NCBI GenBank assembly: GCA_029256665.1
Contig: JAQSXN010000154.1
Span: forward strand, 1-7,992
DNA length: 7,992 nucleotides
Reading direction: 5' to 3'
DNA from: Paenibacillus sp.
Lineage (GTDB): Bacteria > Bacillota > Bacilli > Paenibacillales > Paenibacillaceae
The position numbers and the translations under genes were made by a program. Shown here in pieces: positions 1 to 5,598 of the stretch (position 1 is the first letter of the stretch; every line of letters begins with the position of its first letter). Under the pieces are notes generated by a model. That model ran no database searches and had not been told where the DNA came from. It saw only the letters and a program-made list of their open reading frames with translations.

Positions 1-387
1 CTTTCGCATCACGCGCTAAAAACAATAACGAGTTATCCGTTTTTATTAGGATTCGTCTATATTTTGCTTATTATGATGGGTCATTCCAACTTGCCGATGA
101 TCTTTATTATTTTCGCTTGGGGGGTACTGGCGGGGATTGGCGGAAATCTGACGCAATATTGGATCGTATCCGCAGCGCCCGAAGCTCCCGAATTTGCTAA
201 CGGCATTTTCTTGACATCCGCAAATTTGGGAACCACGATTGGCGCTAGTATATGCGGACTTATCATTTCAGGAATTGGCACGCAATACGTCGTTTACGGA
301 GGGATTCTATTTATCATTTTAAGTATCGCTGTCATCATTCCTCGCGTTTATAACGCTAAATTCGGGGTTCCTGATGTTGCAAAATAA
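1..387 (+). CDS. MFS transporter, DHA1 type, 3' end only
   Basis: The reading frame is open from base 1 to a TAA at 385-387, giving the last 128 residues of a membrane transporter whose start lies left of the window. The fragment has about four hydrophobic segments (residues about 12-30, 33-60, 70-92 and 95-115), consistent with TM9-12 of a 12-TM Major Facilitator protein. The stretch NGIFLTSANLGTTIGAS matches the small-residue-rich helix typical of DHA1 drug or sugar efflux permeases of the AraJ/YtbD kind. Such proteins export small molecules by proton antiport in the cytoplasmic membrane; the substrate cannot be read from this fragment. GC by hand count is about 43%, clearly lower than metE or the GNAT gene. 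It converges on the GNAT gene with 11 bp between stops, and I see no hairpin terminator there. Family assignment is fairly sure; substrate unknown. Confidence 0.8.
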   Translation, partial: LSHHALKTITSYPFLLGFVYILLIMMGHSNLPMIFIIFAWGVLAGIGGNLTQYWIVSAAPEAPEFANGIFLTSANLGTTIGASICGLIISGIGTQYVVYGGILFIILSIAVIIPRVYNAKFGVPDVAK

Positions 388-398
388 TCAAGTAACGC

Positions 399-1364
399 TC
401 ACTCGGGTATCGTTTTCTCGTATTTGGCGTATGTTCTCCAAGTGCCGTACCCGAGCTTGCCGTAAAAATCCACGAATGGCGTCGTATCAATGACGATCGA
501 CCTGTTGCCCCTCTCGAGCAAATAATGGATGGCCGCTTGCACGATCGAGATGCCATATCGGTATCCTCGGTACTCTTCGTCGATGCCAAGCGGACCAATT
601 CCGCCGAGCGGCGCATCGAATGCCTGTTCCCAATAGATGTTCTGGGCGAGCAACGGCGATTGACCGTCGTTCATACGGCAGAACCCGATCACCTGTTCAT
701 CCCGTTCCAGCATCACGTATTCCCTTCCCGTACCGCCGCGCTTCCAATATTCGCGATGCTGATAATCCCAGGTTCCGGGGAAGCAACGGGACATAAAGGC
801 TTCCAATCGTTCTCTGTCGGAGCTAACCGCTACCGATAATGAGGCGCCGTGCAATTGGGGAAGTTCTACCGTTACGCCTTCCGCATAGTGGTTGACCAGA
901 TCGTATACCTCCTCCTGATAGGAAAACCCTCGTTTCTCGAACCATTGCTTCGCGTCTGCATCAGGCTCTGGCAATCCCGGAAATAGACGGCTCTGCAAAT
1001 CGTTTCCAAGCCTTATACGACGGGCGCCGTGTCGACGCAGCGCGTCTTCCGCTCTTCGCAGCAGCTCGCTGCCGATGCCTTTTCCTCGTTCCTGCTTCGC
1101 GACGAGCAGCGCCTGAATCCAGCCCAAGTCGCGCGGGATGCCGAACGGCTCCAGCTCGTCCCGCGACCCTTTTGCGGTCACGAACCCGACCAATCGATCT
1201 AATTCATCCATTGCAACCCAAGAGCCTTCTCGAAGCCAATTGGGGTCATGATAGACGTTCTGCTCGATTAGCCGGCTCCTGAGCGGGAACAGCTCCGACC
1301 ATTCTCGATTCCATAATGATAGAATTCCGTTTAAGTGTTTTTCCGTCAATTGCTCCATGCGCAT
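399..1364 (-). CDS. Tandem-domain GNAT N-acetyltransferase
   Basis: This is a 321-residue protein starting MRMEQLTEKH. An upstream in-frame ATG at 1442 would add 26 residues, but the ATG at 1364 has a near-perfect GAGGAGGG site 8 nt away, so I place the start there. The N-terminal half (about 1-160) is a canonical GNAT domain: the acetyl-CoA-binding motif A, QERGKGIGSELL, is at 91-102, followed by the usual KQWFEKRGF block at 139-147. The C-terminal half (about 175-315) repeats the fold in weaker form, with EEYRGYRYGISIV at 263-275 and FVDFYGKLGYGTWRTY at 297-312; its P-loop lacks the standard R-G-x-G-x-G spacing. Such proteins transfer acetyl from acetyl-CoA to an amine on a small molecule or protein in the cytosol. 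The acceptor cannot be deduced. The gene is transcribed alone, divergent from the ynfA-like gene. Confidence 0.85.
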   Translation of the reverse strand: MRMEQLTEKHLNGILSLWNREWSELFPLRSRLIEQNVYHDPNWLREGSWVAMDELDRLVGFVTAKGSRDELEPFGIPRDLGWIQALLVAKQERGKGIGSELLRRAEDALRRHGARRIRLGNDLQSRLFPGLPEPDADAKQWFEKRGFSYQEEVYDLVNHYAEGVTVELPQLHGASLSVAVSSDRERLEAFMSRCFPGTWDYQHREYWKRGGTGREYVMLERDEQVIGFCRMNDGQSPLLAQNIYWEQAFDAPLGGIGPLGIDEEYRGYRYGISIVQAAIHYLLERGNRSIVIDTTPFVDFYGKLGYGTWRTYAKYEKTIPE

Positions 1365-1371
1365 GACCTTG

Positions 1372-1379
1372 CCCTCCTC
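1372..1379 (-). promoter_or_regulatory. Ribosome binding site of GNAT gene
   Basis: On the minus strand this reads GAGGAGGG, with the AGGAGG core 8 nt before the ATG at 1364. No comparable site precedes the longer-frame ATG at 1442, so this site decides the start. Confidence 0.75.
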
Positions 1380-1490
1380 GCTAGTCGACTGCTGATACCG
1401 GATCTCTAGCGCTACTGTAACCGATGGAAGTACTCCATCCAATTAGCATATCTTGCGAAACTTCTTCGATTTCACGATATCCGGCAATCT

Positions 1491-1519
1491 ATTATTACGA
1501 TGCGAGATTTTTGTTCCAA
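1491..1519 (-). promoter_or_regulatory. Candidate sigma-A promoter of GNAT gene
   Basis: On the minus strand a TTGGAA -35 (1514-1519) is followed after exactly 17 bp by AATAAT (1491-1496), a 4/6 and 5/6 match to the vegetative consensus. Transcription would start near 1484, leaving a leader of about 120 nt. The -35 lies inside the TTGTT-CC-AACAA dyad at 1511-1522, so a protein bound there could repress. Inference from spacing and consensus only. Confidence 0.4.
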
Positions 1520-1546
1520 CAACCTGACAAATCGACTATAATCGAT
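1511..1546. promoter_or_regulatory. Two operator-like dyads between divergent genes
   Basis: Two inverted repeats lie 8 bp apart. The first, TTGTTCCAACAA at 1511-1522, has 5-bp arms and a CC centre. The second is 16 bp at 1531-1546, ATCGACTATAATCGAT, symmetric in 7 of 8 base pairs and with TATAAT (1537-1542) at its middle. TGACAA occurs at 1525-1530 and again at 1553-1558. Dyads covering -35 and -10 boxes between divergent genes are typical operator positions, but no regulator gene adjoins and no family consensus was recognised. Confidence 0.35.
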
Positions 1547-1551
1547 ATGGT

Positions 1552-1601
1552 TTGACAATTGTATCTATGGCTAGCCTTATTGGATTATCTGTGGTTATAA
1601 T
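1552..1601 (+). promoter_or_regulatory. ynfA: Promoter elements upstream of ynfA-like gene
   Basis: A perfect -35 (TTGACA, 1552-1557) and a perfect -10 (TATAAT, 1596-1601) are both present but separated by 38 bp, too far to act together. At 17 bp after TTGACA the sequence is CCTTAT, a poor -10; at 17 bp before TATAAT it is AGCCTT, a poor -35. A further TATAAT is at 1537-1542. Transcription of the gene probably starts in this stretch, but which pair is used cannot be decided from sequence. Confidence 0.35.
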
Positions 1602-1625
1602 GCATGGTTTAAGGAGGGCATCCGA

Positions 1626-1952
1626 ATGGCGATATCCATATTGATCTTTATCGTTGCGGGACTGGCGGAGATAGGCGGCGGATATCTCGTGTGGCTCTGG
1701 CTCCGGGAATCCAAATCGTATTGGTATGGCGTAGCCGGGAGCCTCATCCTTATCCTATACGGCATTATACCGACTTTACAGAACTTCCCCTCTTTCGGCC
1801 GGGTATACGCGGCTTACGGCGGCGTTTTTGTTGTTCTTGCCGTCCTATGGGGATGGCTCGTCGACCGCCGGGCGCCAGACCTATACGATTGGATCGGAGC
1901 CGCGGTCTGCATCGTAGGCGTCTCGATTATGTTATGGGCGCCTCGCGCATGA
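1626..1952 (+). CDS. ynfA: YnfA/UPF0060 family small membrane protein
   Basis: This 108-residue protein is full length for the UPF0060 (YnfA) family. It has four hydrophobic helices (about 2-24, 33-52, 60-79 and 86-105) and the family signatures [17 protein letters not shown] (12-28), [20 protein letters not shown] (58-77) and [17 protein letters not shown] (88-104). The family is related to small multidrug resistance (SMR) transporters; Glu15 in the first helix sits where SMR proteins carry their essential membrane glutamate. By analogy it may act as a proton-coupled exporter of toxic cations in the cytoplasmic membrane, though the family's substrate is poorly defined. The start is supported by AAGGAGG at 1611-1617, 8 nt before the ATG. 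It appears monocistronic: a strong hairpin begins 2 nt after its TGA. I looked for a guanidine riboswitch in the leader, as known for some SMR genes, and did not recognise one. Confidence 0.9.
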   Translation: MAISILIFIVAGLAEIGGGYLVWLWLRESKSYWYGVAGSLILILYGIIPTLQNFPSFGRVYAAYGGVFVVLAVLWGWLVDRRAPDLYDWIGAAVCIVGVSIMLWAPRA

Positions 1953-1954
1953 GC

Positions 1955-2001
1955 AAACAAGCCTTGCAAGCCGATTTCGAGTCGGCCGGCAAGGCTTGTT
2001 T
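1955..2001. terminator. Bidirectional terminator between ynfA-like gene and metE
   Basis: A 13-bp perfect stem joins AAACAAGCCTTGC (1955-1967) to GCAAGGCTTGTTT (1989-2001), with an inner GCCGA/TCGGC stem (1970-1974/1982-1986) above a 2x2 internal loop. The outer A/T ends give a short U-rich 3' end on both strands. It lies between convergent genes, 2 nt after the ynfA-like stop and 61 nt beyond the metE stop, so it can serve both. Confidence 0.85.
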
Positions 2002-2062
2002 CATTGTAAACCCTGTATGTCAACAAGCTAACCTGGCAAGGCGCCCTGCCTGTTCTCTTGAA

Positions 2063-4351
2063 TTAAACGTTTACCGCATATTTGTCGCGCGAGATTCTTG
2101 TCGCCTCTACCATGTTGCGAAGCGATGCTACCGTCTCCTCCAAGCCGCGCGTCTTGAGGCCGCAATCCGGGTTGATCCAGAACAGCTTAGGGTCGAGCAC
2201 GCGCAAAGCGCGATCGATCATGCCGGTCATCTCGTCCACGCTCGGCACGCGCGGGCTATGGATATCGTAGACGCCAAGTCCGATGCCGAGTCCGTACGTA
2301 TTTTCCTCGAAGCTATGGATCAGCTCGCCATGGCTGCGCGACGTCTCGATCGAGATGACGTCCGCGTCCATCGCTTCGATGGAGTCGATCATGTCGTGGA
2401 ATTCGCAATAACACATGTGCGTATGGATCTGCGTCGTTGGCTGCGCCGTGCAAGTGGTCATGCGGAACGCCTTGACCGCCCAGTCGAGATATTGCGCCTG
2501 ATCCTTCTGCTTGAGCGGCAACCCTTCGCGAACGGCCGGCTCGTCGACTTGAATCATGCCGATGCCCGCCGACTCCAACGCTTCGACTTCTTGACGAAGC
2601 GCGTAAGCAAGCTGATATGCGATCTGCTCGCGCGATATATCCTCCCTGACGAACGACCAGTTCATGATCGTGATCGGTCCGGTCAACATCCCCTTGACGG
2701 GACGGCTCGTCTTGGCCTGGGCGTAGCGCGTTTCTTCGACGGTCATCGCTTCCTCGAACGCAACGTCGCCATAAATTATCGGCGGCTTTACGCAGCGGGA
2801 GCCGTACGATTGCACCCATCCGAATTGGGTGAAAGCGAAGCCGGCCAATTTCTCTCCGAAAAATTCCACCATATCCGTCCGCTCGAATTCGCCGTGAACG
2901 AGGACGTCAAGCCCGATCTCTTCTTGCAGCCCGATCCACACATCGATCTGATCGTGGATAAACGACTCGTACTGCTTGTTGTTCCACTCGCCCTTGCGCC
3001 ACGATTGACGCGCCTTGCGGACTTCGGCGGTTTGCGGGAAGCTGCCGATCGTCGTCGTCGGGAATACGGGCAGTTGCCACTTCGCCTGCTGCTCGGCATG
3101 CCGTTCCGCGAAAGGCTTGCTCCGGTTCGGTTCTCGAACGCTGATCGCGTCCACGGCCGCTCTTACCGTCGTCCTGTTGCGTGCGTCCGAACGGTGCAAT
3201 GTCTCGATGTCTCGTTCGCTAACCCCCAGCTCTTGTTCCACCGAGAGCACGCCGCCGTTAACGGCTTTCGTCAATACGACCAGCTCAACAAGCTTCTCGT
3301 CCGCAAAAGCAAGCGCGTTTCTGAGCTCCGCCGGCAGCTTGGTCTCCGATTGAACGGTAACCGGCACGTGAAGCAAGCTGCATGATGTTTGAACGATTAA
3401 CCGATCCGAGGCTACGATCTCCTCCAGCTCGCCAACAAGCGCTAGCTTCTCGCGCAGCTGTGCCTTCCAGATGCCGCGCCCGTCGATGATGCCGGCCCCA
3501 AGCACCTTGTCCGCAGGAAAACCGTGTTGACGGATAGCCGCCAGATTGCCTTCCAATCCGTGAACAAAGTCAAGACCGATCCCCGCGACAGGCAAGGCAA
3601 CGATATCGCCGTAATATTCGACCGATTCGAAGTAGGTTTGAAGCATGATCGACAGCGACGGCACGGCCGATGCAAGTTCGCCATAGATTCGATTCAAGCG
3701 AACTATATCTTCTTCGTTCACGTGTGTAACAAGAACGGGTTCGTCGATTTGAACCCAAGCGACGCCTTCTTGCGCCAGTTCGGCAAGCACTTGAATGTAT
3801 AGAGGCAGCAATCGGTCGATCCATGCGTCGATTTCGGACGTTTTGTAGCCTTTGGACAGCTTAACGAAGGTTAGGGGCCCGATCAGGACCGGTCTGCCCT
3901 CGATGCCCAGCGCTTCCTTGGCTTCCCGATACGCGAGCAGCGGCTTGTTCTCCGTCAGCGACGGCTGCGCCCCGTCAAACTCGGGCACGATATAGTGGTA
4001 ATTCGTATTAAACCACTTCGTCATTTCGCTGGCTGCCGCTTCCTTCGTCCCTCTTGCGATGCCGTAATACAAAGAGGGCCGTACGGGGCCTCCGCCGTAG
4101 CCGAACCGGGCAGGCACGATTCCGAACATCGTTGCCGTATCCAGCACTTGATCGTAATGGCTGAAGTCGCCAACGGGTATGATGTCGATTCCCTGCTCTT
4201 GCTGCTTGCGCCAATGTCCGATCCGGATGTCGCGCAGCTCGTTTTCGAACGCTTCCTCAGTTAGTTTACCTGCCCAGAACCCCTCCAGAGCCTTCTTCCA
4301 TTCCCGATTCCCGCCGATCCGCGGGTACCCCAGCACGCTGCTCTTCGCCAT
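2063..4351 (-). CDS. metE: Cobalamin-independent methionine synthase MetE
   Basis: The enzyme transfers the methyl group of 5-methyltetrahydropteroyl-tri-L-glutamate to homocysteine, the last step of methionine synthesis, without vitamin B12. The 762-residue product has the usual family length and both barrels: an N-terminal domain starting SSVLGYPRIGGNREWKKALE (4-23) and a C-terminal catalytic domain from PTTTIGSFPQT (431-441). The zinc ligands that activate homocysteine are all visible: His645 and Cys647 in HTHMCYCEF, Glu669 in ISIETSRSHGE and Cys730 in NPDCGLKTRG, each offset by 4 from the E. coli numbering I recall (641, 643, 665, 726). GIGMIQVDEPAVREGL (596-611) is also conserved. A GGGAG site lies about 10 nt before the ATG at 4351. 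The gene is downstream of and codirectional with a MetR-like regulator, but separated from it by a terminator and a candidate operator, so it probably has its own regulated promoter. Confidence 0.97.
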   Translation of the reverse strand: MAKSSVLGYPRIGGNREWKKALEGFWAGKLTEEAFENELRDIRIGHWRKQQEQGIDIIPVGDFSHYDQVLDTATMFGIVPARFGYGGGPVRPSLYYGIARGTKEAAASEMTKWFNTNYHYIVPEFDGAQPSLTENKPLLAYREAKEALGIEGRPVLIGPLTFVKLSKGYKTSEIDAWIDRLLPLYIQVLAELAQEGVAWVQIDEPVLVTHVNEEDIVRLNRIYGELASAVPSLSIMLQTYFESVEYYGDIVALPVAGIGLDFVHGLEGNLAAIRQHGFPADKVLGAGIIDGRGIWKAQLREKLALVGELEEIVASDRLIVQTSCSLLHVPVTVQSETKLPAELRNALAFADEKLVELVVLTKAVNGGVLSVEQELGVSERDIETLHRSDARNRTTVRAAVDAISVREPNRSKPFAERHAEQQAKWQLPVFPTTTIGSFPQTAEVRKARQSWRKGEWNNKQYESFIHDQIDVWIGLQEEIGLDVLVHGEFERTDMVEFFGEKLAGFAFTQFGWVQSYGSRCVKPPIIYGDVAFEEAMTVEETRYAQAKTSRPVKGMLTGPITIMNWSFVREDISREQIAYQLAYALRQEVEALESAGIGMIQVDEPAVREGLPLKQKDQAQYLDWAVKAFRMTTCTAQPTTQIHTHMCYCEFHDMIDSIEAMDADVISIETSRSHGELIHSFEENTYGLGIGLGVYDIHSPRVPSVDEMTGMIDRALRVLDPKLFWINPDCGLKTRGLEETVASLRNMVEATRISRDKYAVNV

Positions 4352-4433
4352 TCTGCAACACTCCCTCTATTTGTTACTCAAACGATATCATGGATTCGCA
4401 GGTATAGCGTAACTCATTAAATCTATATCTGGT

Positions 4434-4450
4434 CATAGCTATAAGCTATA
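4434..4450. promoter_or_regulatory. Met-box-like LysR operator upstream of metE
   Basis: The 17-mer CATAGCTATAAGCTATA has 6-bp inverted arms (ATAGCT/AGCTAT) around a 3-bp centre, and its inner TAGCTATAAGCTA is a T-N11-A LysR-type box. It matches 13 of 17 positions of the streptococcal MetR/MtaR Met box as I recall it (TATAGTTTSAAACTATA), including the ATAG and CTATA ends. It lies 83 bp before the metE ATG. A weak -10-like TATACC on the minus strand (4401-4406) would put the box centre about 48 bp upstream of transcription start, a normal place for a LysR activator. Further half sites, CTATA at 4423-4427 and TATAG at 4403-4407, lie between the box and the gene. Binding is inferred. Confidence 0.6.
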
Positions 4451-4461
4451 ACTAGCGGCGC

Positions 4462-4491
4462 AAAAAAAGCGATCGTCACGGAGCGACCGCT
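4462..4491 (-). terminator. Terminator of the LysR gene, overlapping its stop
   Basis: On the minus strand AGCGGTCG (4491-4484) pairs with CGATCGCT (4475-4468), 8 bp including one G-U, over an 8-nt loop, followed by an unbroken run of seven T (4468-4462). The stem includes the last codons and the loop includes the TGA of the regulator gene. It separates the regulator transcript from metE. Confidence 0.75.
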
Positions 4492-5378
4492 TCTTTTAGC
4501 GCTTCGATATAAGCCGTGCCCAACGCGGACAGAGGCATGTTTTTTTGCGCGATCCAACCGACGTTGATGTTCTCGTCTATCGCGAGGGGCACCGGAATAA
4601 TTTCGTTGCCGTTTAGGTCCGAGCTTAATACGCCAGTGGATATCGTGTAGCCGTTTAATCCGATCAGGAGATTGAACAACGTTGCCCTGTCGTTCACCCG
4701 GATGCTTTTTTTATGCGACAACGTGCTTAGAATCTCCTCCGAGAAATGGAACGAGTTGTATTCTCCTTGATCAAACGATAGATACGGATAATCCCGAAGC
4801 TCCTCGATCGTGACGATCCTTTGACCGGCGAGCGGATTGCGAATGCTGATAAACACATGCGGCTTGGCCGTAAACAAGCTCGTAAACTGCAAATTCGCCG
4901 ATTTGAGCAGCTTGTTGATCACTTTGTCATTAAATTCGTTCAAGAAGAGGATGCCGATCTCGCTCCGCATCGTCTTCACGTCTTCGATGATTTCGTACGT
5001 CTTGGTCTCGCGCAACGTCAGCTCGTATTCATCATGGCCATGTTCGCGCACCAGGCTGACGAAAGCGTTAACGGCGAACGCGTAATGCTGCGTGGAAACC
5101 GAAAAATGCTGCGGCGACGGCTTCGCGTTTAAGTACCTGCTCTCGAGCAATTCGGCCTGCTCCGCCACTTGACGGGCGTAACTAAGAAATTCGACGCCTT
5201 CCTTCGACAATGTGATTCCTTTGTTCGTTCGTTCGAAGATCGAAATGCCTAGCTCCACTTCCAAATCCTTTATGGCGTTCGACAAGCTCGGCTGCGAAAT
5301 GAACAGCCGTTTGGCCGCTTCGTTAATGGAGCCGCGGCTGGCCACCTCGATGACGTATTTTAATTGCTGAAGCGTCAA
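4476..5378 (-). CDS. LysR-family regulator, MetR/MtaR-like
   Basis: Counted from the TTG at 5378 the protein has 300 residues beginning MTLQQLKYVIEVASRGSINE. Residues 1-60 form the LysR winged helix-turn-helix, with recognition helix SQPSLSNAIKDLE (28-40); about 90-295 is the effector-binding domain. The blocks FSVSTQHYAFAVNAFVSL, RSEIGILFLNEFN, AKPHVFISIRNPL and NDRATLFNLLIGLNGYT resemble, from memory, streptococcal MetR/MtaR, which controls methionine genes with homocysteine as coinducer. Its neighbour metE and the Met-box-like palindrome at 4434-4450 fit that role. Start choice: AGAGGAG (5388-5394) lies 9 nt before TTG 5378 but abuts the ATG at 5387, leaving no spacer; a third in-frame ATG at 5426 has no good site. 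The ATG at 5387 would add three residues. It has its own promoter and terminator. The LysR family is certain; the MetR-type role is a well-supported inference. Confidence 0.88.
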   Translation of the reverse strand: MTLQQLKYVIEVASRGSINEAAKRLFISQPSLSNAIKDLEVELGISIFERTNKGITLSKEGVEFLSYARQVAEQAELLESRYLNAKPSPQHFSVSTQHYAFAVNAFVSLVREHGHDEYELTLRETKTYEIIEDVKTMRSEIGILFLNEFNDKVINKLLKSANLQFTSLFTAKPHVFISIRNPLAGQRIVTIEELRDYPYLSFDQGEYNSFHFSEEILSTLSHKKSIRVNDRATLFNLLIGLNGYTISTGVLSSDLNGNEIIPVPLAIDENINVGWIAQKNMPLSALGTAYIEALKEAVAP

Positions 5379-5387
5379 AACGCTCAT

Positions 5388-5394
5388 CTCCTCT
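5388..5394 (-). promoter_or_regulatory. Ribosome binding site of LysR gene
   Basis: AGAGGAG on the minus strand. It directly touches the ATG at 5387 (no spacer) and stands 9 nt before the in-frame TTG at 5378. This spacing favours the TTG as the main start. Confidence 0.55.
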
Positions 5395-5457
5395 ATCGCT
5401 GCACGTAAAATAAGGTTCACGCCCATTATTCAAAAATCTCTATTAGGGCATGAATCT

Positions 5458-5485
5458 AGTATACAGAGGATCGCTGTCTTGGCAA
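5458..5485 (-). promoter_or_regulatory. Sigma-A promoter of LysR gene
   Basis: On the minus strand TTGCCA (5480-5485) is followed after 16 bp by TATACT (5458-5463), each a 5/6 match to the vegetative consensus. Transcription would start near 5451, giving a leader of about 70 nt. I see no Met-box-like palindrome overlapping it, so there is no sequence sign of autoregulation. Confidence 0.6.
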
Positions 5486-5526
5486 AGCTATTAAACTCTG
5501 GGAGCACGAAGATCGCGAATATCGCA

Positions 5527-5564
5527 AAACGAGCAACCCCTCCGAAGAGGCAGGTTGCTCGTTT
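5527..5564 (-). terminator. UUCG-capped terminator of the glucanase gene
   Basis: AAACGAGCAACC (5527-5538) and GGTTGCTCGTTT (5553-5564) form a perfect 12-bp stem, continued by CCTC/GAGG (5539-5542/5547-5550) with a 2-nt bulge. On the minus-strand transcript the loop is C-UUCG-G, an unusually stable tetraloop, and the stem ends in GUUUUG. It lies 34 nt after the glucanase stop and upstream of the regulator's promoter, so it isolates the two genes. Confidence 0.85.
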
Positions 5565-5598
5565 GGTTATAGCGGATTAGCTTAGATTCGCGCTTCGC

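Noticed and set aside
1365..1442. Upstream 26-residue extension of the GNAT protein
   Set aside because: The strong GAGGAGGG site serves the ATG at 1364, and the added residues do not look like part of a GNAT fold.
1569..1576. GGCTAGCC palindrome upstream of the ynfA-like gene
   Set aside because: An 8-bp palindrome without flanking symmetry or a promoter context is likely chance.
1443..1625. Guanidine riboswitch before the SMR-like gene
   Set aside because: No paired ACGR-loop hairpins or ykkC-like core seen; only short dyads consistent with DNA operators.
1691..3385. 564-codon open frame on the plus strand across the ynfA-like gene and metE
   Set aside because: It is antisense to metE and out of frame with the ynfA-like gene, is rich in Arg and His as expected of a shadow frame, has no ribosome binding site, and contains no recognisable domain. 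Both overlapped genes are certain.
4352..4461. S-box, T-box or cobalamin riboswitch before metE
   Set aside because: The leader is too short and I found none of the conserved cores (for example T-box TGGNACCGCG) or the expected multi-helix layout.
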